From positions 48,452 to 112,451 of the forward strand of contig JBJECE010000031.1 of NCBI GenBank assembly GCA_051870755.1: DNA of 64,000 bases, read 5' to 3'. The notes under the pieces were generated by a model. It had not been told where the DNA came from. It saw only the letters and a list, made by a program, of their open reading frames with translations, and ran no database searches. Below are positions 16,216-24,264 of the stretch, one piece after another. The translations under genes were made by a program, and so were the position numbers. This DNA is from W0P28-013 sp051870755. GTDB lineage: Bacteria; Bacteroidota; Bacteroidia; Bacteroidales; Paludibacteraceae. Numbering within the stretch: the stretch's first letter is position 1; each line of letters begins with the position of its first letter.

Positions 16216-17712
16216 CTATTTCTTTTTCAGATAGTCAATAAGTTGCTCTATCTCTTTGTATTTCGGTGTATCGTCGATAAACACCGGCACTATAGCCCGC
16301 ACATCGTCGTAGATTTTGCGCGTGGCCGGAGCCAATTTGTCGGCTATTTTCAGACAATCGACTGCTTGCACCAACGCCATATAGTGAATTGCCATCACCT
16401 GAAACGCATTATCGACCACACGCCGGCAAATCAACGCCGAGTTGGTACCCATGCTCACAATATCCTGATTGTCATTGTTGTTCGGAATGCTGTGCACATA
16501 GTTTGGCATCGACAGCGTTTGGCACTCAGCCGTTGTCGATGTAGCGGTAAACTGCGATGCCTGCAGGCCGTAGTTCAGTCCCAGCACGCCCAAATTGACA
16601 AACGGTGGCAAAATGCCGTTGATGCGGTCGTGGAACAGATAATTCATCTGCCGCTCCATCAACATCGTCATTTTGGTAACGGCTATTTTCAGTTTGTCCA
16701 TCTCGAACGACACATAGTCGCCATGGAAATTGCCGCCGTGGTAAACGGTGCGCGTTTCAGGGTCAACAATCGGATTGTCGTCGGCAGCATTCAGTTCTTC
16801 GACAAGAATTTTCTCTGTGAATTGCAACACTTCGAGTACCGGCCCGAGTATCTGCGGCACACAACGCAACGAATAGTAGGGTTGCACTTTGTGGTCGAAT
16901 GTGGCTTCATCGTGATGATTGTAGAGTTTTTCGGCGCGTTTGAACAAGCATTTGCTACCGGCCGACAAGCGGCGCATCTCGGCAGCCACGGCATTTTGTC
17001 CGTCATGATTTTTCAAGCTGTTCAACTCATCGGCCATGAAGTCGTCGTACGACGACACAATCTCATTCACCAACACCGATGCCGTCAGCGCCGCATTATA
17101 CAACTGTTTGGCGCGTATCAGATTCACCAATCCGATGCCCGTCATCACTGCCGTGCCGTTGGTGATGGCCAACCCTTCGCGCAAATACATTTTCAACGGC
17201 GTCAAACCATTTTCGCGCATCACATCGGCCGCCAAGCGACGTTCTCCTTTGTAAAACACGTCGCCTTCGCCTATCAGCGCCAATGCCAAATGTGCCAACT
17301 GCACCAAATCGCCACTTGCGCCAACGCTGCCGTGTTCGGGTATCACGGGAATAATATCGCGATTGATAAACTCTTGCAACAACGTGATAGTATCGACATG
17401 AATGCCCGATTTACCGTTCAAAAACGTGCACAAACGCGACACCATGGCCGCTTTCACACACTCAATCGGCAGCGGCCGACCGGCACCCGTCGAATGGCTG
17501 CGAATAATGTTGTATTGCAACTGCAACAAATTTTCGTCCGACACGCGATACTGCGCCATCGGACCAAAACCGGTATTGATGCCGTAAATCACTTTGTCTT
17601 TGGCAAAATGTTCCAAAAAATGATAGCACAATTCCACCTTTTGGCGGTCATCGTTACCGACAATCAACGGCTTACCATCAAATACAATCGCTTCTAACTC
17701 ATTCAGTTTCAC
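16216..17712 (-). CDS. Histidine/phenylalanine/tyrosine ammonia-lyase family enzyme (aromatic starter supply)
   Basis: 498 residues, the usual length of bacterial ammonia-lyases. The MIO prosthetic-group triad Ala132-Ser133-Gly134 lies in GSVGASGDLVQLAHLAL, the catalytic Tyr43 in YGINTGFGP, and the NNDNQDIVSMG motif farther on. The enzyme should eliminate ammonia from an aromatic amino acid to give a cinnamate-type acid. In aryl-polyene/flexirubin loci this acid is the aryl starter, so tyrosine (giving 4-coumarate) is the likely substrate. The selectivity segment LQYNIIRSHSTG does not settle His versus Tyr by eye, but no hut genes are nearby. It is the first gene of the operon, directly behind a strong-looking promoter. 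Confidence 0.9.
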   Translation of the reverse strand: MKLNELEAIVFDGKPLIVGNDDRQKVELCYHFLEHFAKDKVIYGINTGFGPMAQYRVSDENLLQLQYNIIRSHSTGAGRPLPIECVKAAMVSRLCTFLNGKSGIHVDTITLLQEFINRDIIPVIPEHGSVGASGDLVQLAHLALALIGEGDVFYKGERRLAADVMRENGLTPLKMYLREGLAITNGTAVMTGIGLVNLIRAKQLYNAALTASVLVNEIVSSYDDFMADELNSLKNHDGQNAVAAEMRRLSAGSKCLFKRAEKLYNHHDEATFDHKVQPYYSLRCVPQILGPVLEVLQFTEKILVEELNAADDNPIVDPETRTVYHGGNFHGDYVSFEMDKLKIAVTKMTMLMERQMNYLFHDRINGILPPFVNLGVLGLNYGLQASQFTATSTTAECQTLSMPNYVHSIPNNNDNQDIVSMGTNSALICRRVVDNAFQVMAIHYMALVQAVDCLKIADKLAPATRKIYDDVRAIVPVFIDDTPKYKEIEQLIDYLKKK

Positions 17713-17751
17713 TGCGTTTCTACAATTTTGATTCTATATGCAATAAGTTTG

Positions 17752-17782
17752 CAAAATTACTAATTTTATACGTCAAATCAAA
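17752..17782 (-). promoter_or_regulatory. Promoter of the polyene operon
   Basis: On the minus strand TTTG (17779-17782) is followed after exactly 19 nt by TAATTTTG (17752-17759), a full match to the Bacteroidota -33/-7 consensus. The predicted start site near 17745 gives a leader of roughly 33 nt before the ammonia-lyase ATG. Confidence 0.65.
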
Positions 17783-17814
17783 TACTATGTTGTATATTTT
17801 TACAACATTCTTCA

Positions 17815-18828
17815 CTATTTATTCAGAATATATTTCGTCCCATTTTGAATGACGATGCCACAATAATCGGCATCGACACGCTGTCCGGCCACATTGTACA
17901 TCGGTTGGTGTGGGTCGAACGACGGTGCTTCGGGGTGCTGTTCGAGACTTGTAGGATGCTCCACCGGCTCCGGACAATCGTCGGCCGACAAAGTCGGTAA
18001 ACTGCTGTAAGGCACTTCCTCGGCCGGAATGGTGTAGTGCGCATCGAAATAGGTTTGACCGCGCAAAAATCCGTCGTAGCCGCAATGTCCGGCAAAGGCA
18101 CCATCGGTGGTGAGGTCAACCACATACCATTTTCCATCGATTTCGACGTGATTCCAAGCATGCCGGCCATTGGAATTGCTGCCGGCCACATACACGCATC
18201 GGATGCCGACACCTTGACAGAGATAGAGAAATGCGCGCGAAAAGCCTTCGCAAACAGCCCGTTTTTCGATCAGTGCACCTTTGATATTACCAGCATTAGC
18301 ACCGCTCATATTGCCATAACTCACTTCGGCAATGAAACCGTCGTGCAGCACCTTCACCTTATGATAAGCACTCATGCCGGGCGTAATCGGTGCCGTTATT
18401 TTACGGAAAACCGTATCAATCGTCAGCAAATCGTGCAAAAAACTTTCGGGTGTATTGACCGTCGAAATGCGCGCCTGATAGGTGTAAGTGTCATAGTTGT
18501 AGCGCGGAATGTAATTGAACAACACCCACAACTGCGGCACATCGTTGTACATGCGCCGCAGCATGGCAGTCAGCGCATTAATATCGCTACTCCACGGAAT
18601 ATCCACGCGGTGGTCGATGCCGCCGGCCTTGTTGGCATCGAACTGCAGAATGGCCGTCAGAATGGCTTCGTACTTGGCTTGGTCGACCGGCGATAGTTCG
18701 CTGTAACCATACCGAAAAACTTCGCTGCTGCTCGGCACAAGTGCCAATATGCTGTCTTTCAGCGTAGCCGCCGATAGTGTCATGGTCAAGAGCCACAAAC
18801 CGGCCAAAAGGCGTATGCGTTTTTTCAT
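17815..18828 (-). CDS. Secreted transglutaminase-like protein
   Basis: A 337-residue exported protein with a signal peptide at ~1-20 (cleavage after LSA-A). A transglutaminase/protease-like core lies at ~150-245: Cys in KRAVCEGFSRAF, then GRHAWNHVEIDGKWYVVDLTTD supplying His and Asp. The papain-like triad is therefore complete. The C-terminus ends MYNVAGQRVD...GIVIQNGTKYILNK, a short tail motif common on secreted Bacteroidales proteins and reminiscent of surface sorting tails. It is probably a surface or periplasmic cysteine protease or peptide-modifying enzyme. It has its own promoter and lies just upstream of the polyene operon in the same direction, with 102 nt between. Confidence 0.85.
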   Translation of the reverse strand: MKKRIRLLAGLWLLTMTLSAATLKDSILALVPSSSEVFRYGYSELSPVDQAKYEAILTAILQFDANKAGGIDHRVDIPWSSDINALTAMLRRMYNDVPQLWVLFNYIPRYNYDTYTYQARISTVNTPESFLHDLLTIDTVFRKITAPITPGMSAYHKVKVLHDGFIAEVSYGNMSGANAGNIKGALIEKRAVCEGFSRAFLYLCQGVGIRCVYVAGSNSNGRHAWNHVEIDGKWYVVDLTTDGAFAGHCGYDGFLRGQTYFDAHYTIPAEEVPYSSLPTLSADDCPEPVEHPTSLEQHPEAPSFDPHQPMYNVAGQRVDADYCGIVIQNGTKYILNK

Positions 18829-18851
18829 GGAATTTAAGATATTTCAATCTG

Positions 18852-18882
18852 CAAAAATAATATAAAAATCGACGAATCCAAA
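18852..18882 (-). promoter_or_regulatory. Promoter of the transglutaminase-like gene
   Basis: Minus-strand TTTG (18879-18882), a 19-nt spacer, then TATTTTTG (18852-18859): a full match to the lineage consensus. The predicted start lies about 17 nt before the ATG at 18828. Confidence 0.6.
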
Positions 18883-18931
18883 GCAGAACGGCAAATTTTA
18901 TATTTAGCAACTTTAATTAACTTTTTAACAT

Positions 18932-18963
18932 AAAAGTCGAGTCAAACAAATGTTCAACTCGAC
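18932..18963 (-). terminator. Probable intrinsic terminator of the DUF3791-DUF3990 operon
   Basis: The inverted repeat GTCGAGT (18936-18942) / ACTCGAC (18957-18963) has a 14-nt loop. Read on the minus strand it is followed directly by TTTT (18932-18935). It lies about 105 nt downstream of the last stop of the three-gene module. Confidence 0.5.
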
Positions 18964-19067
18964 GTGCGCAATTGTTGTCCGCAGGCAACAATCACAATAC
19001 TACAGAAGAATGCGTGTACACATAAATGTACGCGCGTTCTGTGGTTTGAATATTGATTTTCAGGTAC

Positions 19068-19286
19068 TTACTGCATCGCAGCCATCATTTCATACAAATA
19101 CGCCGGACTTTGAATATAGAGTTCGTTTGCTTCGTCTTGCAAGGCAGGCATCAACGCAGAATTATAGACATTGTCCATCGCTTGTTCCAGAGTGCAACCG
19201 GTATCTTCCATTACATAACGTACCAACTCGCTCAATACATAGTCGGTCAGATAAGTCGCTATTTGGTGATGATTGGGCCTGGTCAT
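19068..19286 (-). CDS. Small third protein of the DUF3791-DUF3990 module
   Basis: A 72-residue acidic protein starting at the ATG at 19286, which overlaps the DUF3990 stop as ATGA. It is predicted all-helical: an amphipathic start (QIATYLTDYVLSELVRYVMED), a TGCTLEQAMDNVYNS helix, and an ending LYIQSPAYLYEMM. Small proteins ending in a SPAYxYE-like motif regularly follow DUF3990 genes in gut Bacteroidales, so this is the standard third member of the module. It may be the antitoxin or a chaperone for the ART-like protein. No experimental function is known to me. Confidence 0.75.
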   Translation of the reverse strand: MTRPNHHQIATYLTDYVLSELVRYVMEDTGCTLEQAMDNVYNSALMPALQDEANELYIQSPAYLYEMMAAMQ

Positions 19287-19771
19287 AATGTTTCCACCTT
19301 TATCTTTTGAATAAATCGCAAAGCCTGCTCGGAACCAAAATAATATTGTTGATCCAAATACTTATCTTGAAGGCGGTGTGCTGCTTCTTCCAGCGTATAG
19401 ATATTCTCATGGTAGTTGGTAATCTGCAATGCGACTCCGTCATCTGCAATTGGTCCTATGACAATATCGTAATCATGTATAGGTTGTCGTTTCGCTCTGT
19501 CACGATTCGCATCTACAAACAAGAACCACTCCACCGTTGCCTTCTCCGGAAAGACTTTCACTTTGAGATTGGATTGCAAAGCCGCCTCATCGAAATCATA
19601 ACTAATCAGAGTGGCATGGCCTCCGAAAAGACGTGCTCTCTTAATAGCCATACGAATAGCAGTTTCACGTTCAGGCGTTAGATAGAATCCTTTGCCAAAA
19701 TCCTTATGATTCAAGCTGCGCGAAATATCTATGGATTCAATATCCATATTTGTTCCATGATAAAGTATCAT
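19283..19771 (-). CDS. DUF3990 protein, putative ADP-ribosyltransferase-fold toxin
   Basis: 162 residues from the ATG at 19771, chosen because it overlaps the upstream stop as ATGA; a longer frame to 19798 exists. The N-terminus LYHGTN (3-8) followed by KDFGKGFYLT (23-32) is the DUF3990 signature. The pattern resembles the NAD-binding H-G/T and Y-x-T strands of ADP-ribosyltransferases, and VEWFLFVDANR near 78 and YDIVIGPIADD near 100 continue the family pattern. Neighbouring small helical genes on both sides, each overlapping by 4 nt, suggest a toxin with flanking antitoxin or adaptor proteins. ART activity is inference from fold resemblance. Confidence 0.8.
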   Translation of the reverse strand: MILYHGTNMDIESIDISRSLNHKDFGKGFYLTPERETAIRMAIKRARLFGGHATLISYDFDEAALQSNLKVKVFPEKATVEWFLFVDANRDRAKRQPIHDYDIVIGPIADDGVALQITNYHENIYTLEEAAHRLQDKYLDQQYYFGSEQALRFIQKIKVETL

Positions 19772-19983
19772 GCCAGGGTTCCTCCATTTTGGCGGCAAAC
19801 ATGAATCAAATCATCGACCGTTTCATCCATCGACTGCAAGTGCTCCACATCATAAAACTCCACTAAAAACGCAAGTGCCTTATATTCTTGGAGATAGCGG
19901 AATGCGGCTTGCCGCGTCATGGCAAACCGTCGTGCAAACGCATGTATCGCACTCGTCAAAAATGGAATTTCGTACTTGTTCAT
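19768..19983 (-). CDS. DUF3791 protein, first gene of the DUF3990 module
   Basis: 71 residues from the ATG at 19983; the longest frame uses a TTG at 19998. The sequence fits DUF3791: SAIHAFARRFAMTRQAAFRYLQEYKAL, then FLVEFYDVEHLQSMDETVDDLIHVCRQNGG. It is a compact helical, DNA-binding-like or antitoxin-like protein that characteristically precedes DUF3990 genes. The stop overlaps the DUF3990 ATG by 4 nt. A TAATTTTG element (19987-19994) sits directly upstream, but too close to the ATG for a normal leader, so the promoter remains uncertain. Confidence 0.78.
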   Translation of the reverse strand: MNKYEIPFLTSAIHAFARRFAMTRQAAFRYLQEYKALAFLVEFYDVEHLQSMDETVDDLIHVCRQNGGTLA

Positions 19984-19996
19984 ATTCAAAATTATC

Positions 19997-20027
19997 AAAA
20001 AGAGCGCGCGTACTTGCGCGCTCTTTT
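19997..20027 (-). terminator. Intrinsic terminator downstream of the PFOR gene
   Basis: A perfect 9-bp GC-rich stem (AGAGCGCGC, 20001-20009, with GCGCGCTCT, 20016-20024) and a 6-nt loop is extended by A/T pairs, giving a T-run in either direction. It lies 11 nt after the PFOR stop and just upstream of the DUF3791 start, separating the two units. Confidence 0.8.
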
Positions 20028-20038
20028 GATAACACCAT

Positions 20039-23000
20039 TTACCAAGTGGTACTCAACATTCTCAAATAGGACTTATAGCGCCATTTGGCATTATCCTCGG
20101 CGGCTTTGAACAAATCGGCGGCCTCGTTCGGATATTGCTTCATCACGCTGGCAAAACGCACTTCGCCTTTCAGATAATCGGCAAATTTTTCCCACTGCGG
20201 CTCTTTGGAGTCGAGCGAGAACGGGTTCTTGCCCTCAGCCTCGAGTGCGGGGTTGTAGCGCCAGAGGTGCCAGTAGCCGCATTCAACAGCCTTTGCCTCC
20301 TCGGCCTGGCTCTTGCCCATACCGGCTTTCAGACCGTGGTTGATACACGGCGCGTATGCAATCACGAGCGATGGTCCGGGATAAGCCTCTGCCTCGCGGA
20401 TAGCCTTCAAGGTCTGTGCTTGGTCGGCACCCATCGCGATCTGGGCTACATAGACATAGCCGTAGGTGGTGGCAATCATACCGAGGTCTTTCTTGCGCAC
20501 ACGTTTGCCGGCAGCCGCAAATTTGGCAATTGCGCCAAGCGGTGTCGATTTCGAGGCCTGACCGCCCGTATTGGAATAAACTTCGGTGTCGAGAACAAGG
20601 ATATTGACATCTTCACCGGAAGCAATTACATGGTCAAGTCCGCCGTAGCCTATGTCGTAGCTGGCGCCATCGCCACCTATAATCCACTGACTGCGTTTAA
20701 CGAGGTGATCTTTGTATTTCAGAATGTCCTGACATTTCTCGCAGTTGCATTTTTCGCATGCGGCCACAATCGGTTCGTACAGACGTTTCGTTACATCGGC
20801 GTCGTTGCGATTGTCGATCCATTCGCGGAACAAGGCCTTCATGTCGTCCGTGCAGCAGTCGCAGGTTTGCGCTTCGGTCATCAGGCGAGCGAGGCGTTCT
20901 TTCATCTTCTTGTGCGCGATCTGCATACCGAGGCCGTATTCGCAGAAATCTTCGAACAACGAGTTCGACCATGCGGGACCGTGTCCTTTTTCGTTGGTGG
21001 TGTACGGCGTCGAAGGCACCGAACCCGAATAGATAGAGGTGCAACCGGTGGCGTTGGCGGCAATCTCGCGGTCGCCAAAGAGTTGCGAAATCAGTTTCAG
21101 ATAAGGTGTTTCGCCGCAGCCCGAGCAAGCGCCCGAGAATTCGAACAACGGCGTCGCAAATTGGCTGTTTTTGACGTTCGATTTGATGTCCACCAAATCT
21201 TGTTTCGTCTTGACGTTTTCGACACAATATTGCCAATTTTCGGCTTCGGGCATTTGGCTTTCGAGGTCGGTCATCGACAAGGCTTTGCCTGTTTTCGGGT
21301 TGCCCGGGCAAACATCGACGCAGTTGCCGCAGCCAAGGCAGTCCATCACGCCAACCTGTATGCGGAAATACATACCTTTCATTGCGGCCGGTGCTTTCAT
21401 CTCTATCATCGAAGCGTTCAAACCTTGTTTCTCGTTTTCGTCGAGTACGAACGGACGAATGCAGGCGTGCGGACAAACGTACGCACATTTGTTACATTGT
21501 ATGCAGTTGTCGGCATTCCATGTCGGTACGAATGCGCTCACGCCGCGTTTTTCATATTTGGCCGTGCCGGCGCGCCAAGTGCCGTCTTCGATGCCTTTGA
21601 AGGCCGAAACGGGCAGCAAATCGCCGTCCTGCGCATTGATGGGGCGCACCACTTTGTTGATGAAGTCGTCGCCATCGGTGTACACTTTCGGCTCTTCGAC
21701 AAGGGCGCTCCATGCCGGATCGATGTCGAGCAAATGGTACTCGTCGCCACGATCGACGGCGGCGTAGTTTTTGTTCACAACGTCCTCGCCTTTTTTGCCA
21801 TACGATTTCACGATGAAGTGTTTCATCTCTTCAACCGCTTTTTCGACCGGAATAACACCCGTAATGCGGAAGAATGCCGATTGCAGAATCGTGTTGGTGC
21901 GATTGCCGAGCCCGATTTCCTGTGCAATCTTCGTGGCGTTGATGTAGTACACCTTAATATTATTGTCGGCAAAATATTTTTTCACTTTGTTCGGCAAGTT
22001 GCGTTTCAACTCATCGCCATCCCAAATGGTATTGAGCAGGAAAGTGCCGTTTTTCTGCAAGCCGCGCGTTACGTCGTACATGTGTAGATAAGCCTGAACG
22101 TGGCACGCCACGAAATTCGGTGTCGTTACCAAGTAGGTTGAGTGAATCGGTTCATCGCCGAAACGGAGGTGCGAGCAGGTGAAACCGCCCGATTTCTTCG
22201 AGTCGTACGAGAAATAGGCTTGGCAATATTTGTCGGTGGTGTCGCCGATGATTTTCACCGAGTTTTTGTTTGCACCAACCGTGCCATCGGCACCCAAACC
22301 ATAGAATTTGGCTTGGAACATGCCGGCACCGCCCATGGCAATCTCTTCGCCGAGCGGCAGCGATGTGAATGTTACATCGTCGTTGATGCCGAGCGTAAAG
22401 TGGTTTTTCGGTTGCGGCAATGCCAAGTTGTCGTACACGGCCATCATTTGCGCCGGTGTGGTGTCGTTGCTGCCCAAGCCGTAACGACCGCCCACCACTT
22501 CGATGTGGCCTAAACCAAGTTCCTGCAAAGCATCTTTCACGTCCAGATAGAGCGGTTCGCCGTTGGCGCCGGGCTCTTTGGTGCGGTCGAGCACGCAGAT
22601 GCGTTTGGCTGTGGCCGGAATGGCCTCTTTCAAATATTTCAGCGAGAACGGACGATAGAGATGTACGTTTATCATGCCGATTTTTTCGCCTTTGCGATAA
22701 TCGACCACTTCGCGCAAAGCCTCGCAGGCTGAACCCATGCAGATAACGATGTTTTCGGCATCGGGTGCGCCGTAGTAGGTAAACGGACGATATTTGCGAC
22801 CGGTGATTTCGCTGATTTTGTCCATATAATCGGCTACGATGTCGGCCACACCGTCGTAGTACGGATTGCAACTTTCGCGATGCGTGAAGAATACATCAGG
22901 ATTTTCGGCCATGCCGCGCATTTCCGGACGTTGCGGGCAAAGCGCGCGATTGCGGAACTCCTGCAACGCCTGCATATCAACCAACGGGCGCAATTCCTCT

Positions 23001-23569
23001 TGGTCGATGACCTCAATTTTTTGATATTCGTGCGATGTGCGGAATCCGTCGAAGAAGTTGAGGAACGGCACACGCGATTTGATCGTAGCCAAGTGAGCCA
23101 CACCGGCCAAATCCATTACCTCTTGCACCGATCCTTCGGCCAACATGGCGAAACCGGTTTGACGGCACGCCATCACGTCCTGATGGTCGCCAAAGATGCA
23201 AAGCACATGACTTGCCAACGTACGCGCCGACACATGGAAAACCGTCGGGATCAGTTCGCCGGCAATTTTGTACATGTTCGGAATCATCAGCAACAAGCCC
23301 TGCGAAGCAGTGAAAGTGGTTGTCAATGCACCTGCCTGCAACGAACCGTGCACGGCACCGGCAGCACCGGCCTCCGACTGCATTTCTTGCACTGTAACCG
23401 TCTCGCCGAACATATTTTTGCGACCTTGTGCAGCCCATTCGTCCACATTTTCGGCCATAGGCGACGACGGCGTGATAGGATAAATGGCAGCCACTTCGGT
23501 AAACATGTACGCGATATGCGCAGCAGCGGCATTGCCATCACACGTCATAAATTTCTTTTCTTTTGCCAT
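20039..23569 (-). CDS. nifJ: Pyruvate:ferredoxin (flavodoxin) oxidoreductase
   Basis: An 1176-residue single-chain PFOR, the normal length for anaerobic bacteria. It oxidises pyruvate with CoA to acetyl-CoA and CO2, passing electrons to ferredoxin. Domain order is visible: N-terminal pyruvate/TPP domain (PITPSSPMAE near 36), the gamma-like domain near 410-600, two [4Fe-4S] ferredoxin motifs (CIQCNKCAYVCPHAC and CLGCGNCVDVCPGNP, ~690-760), and a C-terminal TPP-binding half with a third cluster ligand set starting CSGCGE and the GDGASYDIGYGG motif. It indicates an anaerobic fermentative host. It is transcribed alone, with a terminator downstream; the upstream region contains a 30-bp repeat. Confidence 0.97.
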   Translation of the reverse strand: MAKEKKFMTCDGNAAAAHIAYMFTEVAAIYPITPSSPMAENVDEWAAQGRKNMFGETVTVQEMQSEAGAAGAVHGSLQAGALTTTFTASQGLLLMIPNMYKIAGELIPTVFHVSARTLASHVLCIFGDHQDVMACRQTGFAMLAEGSVQEVMDLAGVAHLATIKSRVPFLNFFDGFRTSHEYQKIEVIDQEELRPLVDMQALQEFRNRALCPQRPEMRGMAENPDVFFTHRESCNPYYDGVADIVADYMDKISEITGRKYRPFTYYGAPDAENIVICMGSACEALREVVDYRKGEKIGMINVHLYRPFSLKYLKEAIPATAKRICVLDRTKEPGANGEPLYLDVKDALQELGLGHIEVVGGRYGLGSNDTTPAQMMAVYDNLALPQPKNHFTLGINDDVTFTSLPLGEEIAMGGAGMFQAKFYGLGADGTVGANKNSVKIIGDTTDKYCQAYFSYDSKKSGGFTCSHLRFGDEPIHSTYLVTTPNFVACHVQAYLHMYDVTRGLQKNGTFLLNTIWDGDELKRNLPNKVKKYFADNNIKVYYINATKIAQEIGLGNRTNTILQSAFFRITGVIPVEKAVEEMKHFIVKSYGKKGEDVVNKNYAAVDRGDEYHLLDIDPAWSALVEEPKVYTDGDDFINKVVRPINAQDGDLLPVSAFKGIEDGTWRAGTAKYEKRGVSAFVPTWNADNCIQCNKCAYVCPHACIRPFVLDENEKQGLNASMIEMKAPAAMKGMYFRIQVGVMDCLGCGNCVDVCPGNPKTGKALSMTDLESQMPEAENWQYCVENVKTKQDLVDIKSNVKNSQFATPLFEFSGACSGCGETPYLKLISQLFGDREIAANATGCTSIYSGSVPSTPYTTNEKGHGPAWSNSLFEDFCEYGLGMQIAHKKMKERLARLMTEAQTCDCCTDDMKALFREWIDNRNDADVTKRLYEPIVAACEKCNCEKCQDILKYKDHLVKRSQWIIGGDGASYDIGYGGLDHVIASGEDVNILVLDTEVYSNTGGQASKSTPLGAIAKFAAAGKRVRKKDLGMIATTYGYVYVAQIAMGADQAQTLKAIREAEAYPGPSLVIAYAPCINHGLKAGMGKSQAEEAKAVECGYWHLWRYNPALEAEGKNPFSLDSKEPQWEKFADYLKGEVRFASVMKQYPNEAADLFKAAEDNAKWRYKSYLRMLSTTW

Positions 23570-23587
23570 AAAATATTTGTTTTTAAG

Positions 23588-23617
23588 TTGAGAATCTCTA
23601 TTTCACCGACACAACGC
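23588..23617. repeat. 30-bp repeat, copy A (upstream of PFOR)
   Basis: This segment matches 24044-24073 at 29 of 30 positions in the same orientation. Copy A is non-coding, between the PFOR start and the AbiEii-like stop. It ends abruptly on both sides, as expected for a leftover gene fragment or recombination scar. Confidence 0.8.
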
Positions 23618-23646
23618 CAGAGTGAAACAAATACGCCACCCTATTG

Positions 23647-24264
23647 TTATTTGGTGTATGTTTTAATCTCATTGATTATATATTTTTTGATAGTTTCCCA
23701 TGTATCCTCGATGAACATTTTAGGCATACTTTGTTGCTCTGCATCAGCAAAATACGTCATACTCAACACTGCACGATACTCTGAATAATCAGGATATTTT
23801 TGTTTATAGTATGTCATTATTTCAGTCATTGTGTAATGTTGTAGCAAAACAAACAAATCGATAAAATCCTTTTTAGTTCCCCTCCCAACGATGGCATTTA
23901 CCTTCAGTGCGGCAATATCTTTCGGCGATGCCAACACGACACCATCCTCACACACCGGATCATCAATCCAATCGTACCATTCATAATTCACAACATCCAC
24001 TTTAATACCATTAATCACCATTTGAATAATGTGTGACGTTTTATTGAGAATTTCTATTTCACCGACACAACGCAATGTATCAATAATTTGGTCGGGAGTG
24101 CTTTGTATGTGACCAAACAAATCAAGGTCAACCGACATACGGTGTCCATATTGCAAAGCCAATGCAGTGCCACCTACGAGCCGGGTTTCTTTCAGCACCG
24201 GAAACGCTTGCAATTGTTTCAAGAGTTCCAAAGTGTTGGATTCAACTGTCTGAAATGATAGCAT
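23647..24264 (-). CDS. AbiEii/DUF1814-type nucleotidyltransferase (putative toxin)
   Basis: 205 residues from the ATG at 24264. A TTG-initiated frame extends to 24300. The polymerase-beta-like signature LVGGTALALQYGHRMSVDLDLF (GG...S-x-D-x-D) at ~30-50 identifies the nucleotidyltransferase superfamily AbiEii/AbiGii branch. The lysine-containing region DIAALKVNAIVGRGTKKDFIDLFVLLQ follows, as is usual. Such proteins can be type IV toxin-like factors in phage defence. The gene overlaps the DUF6922 gene upstream by 46 nt, the normal partner arrangement in Bacteroidota. Whether it is toxic here is untested. Confidence 0.82.
   Translation of the reverse strand: MLSFQTVESNTLELLKQLQAFPVLKETRLVGGTALALQYGHRMSVDLDLFGHIQSTPDQIIDTLRCVGEIEILNKTSHIIQMVINGIKVDVVNYEWYDWIDDPVCEDGVVLASPKDIAALKVNAIVGRGTKKDFIDLFVLLQHYTMTEIMTYYKQKYPDYSEYRAVLSMTYFADAEQQSMPKMFIEDTWETIKKYIINEIKTYTK
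24044..24073. repeat. 30-bp repeat, copy B (inside the AbiEii-like gene)
   Basis: Matches 23588-23617 at 29 of 30 positions, same orientation. Copy B is coding, within the stretch translated VGEIEILNK on the minus strand, so it is the probable parent of copy A. Confidence 0.8.

Noticed and set aside
14988..17697. Plus-strand frames opposite the acyltransferase and ammonia-lyase
   Set aside because: Shadow frames of strongly supported minus-strand genes; His/Gln-rich with no recognisable domain.
20135..22087. 650-codon plus-strand frame opposite PFOR
   Set aside because: Antisense to the well-supported PFOR gene; composition typical of a reversed coding frame.
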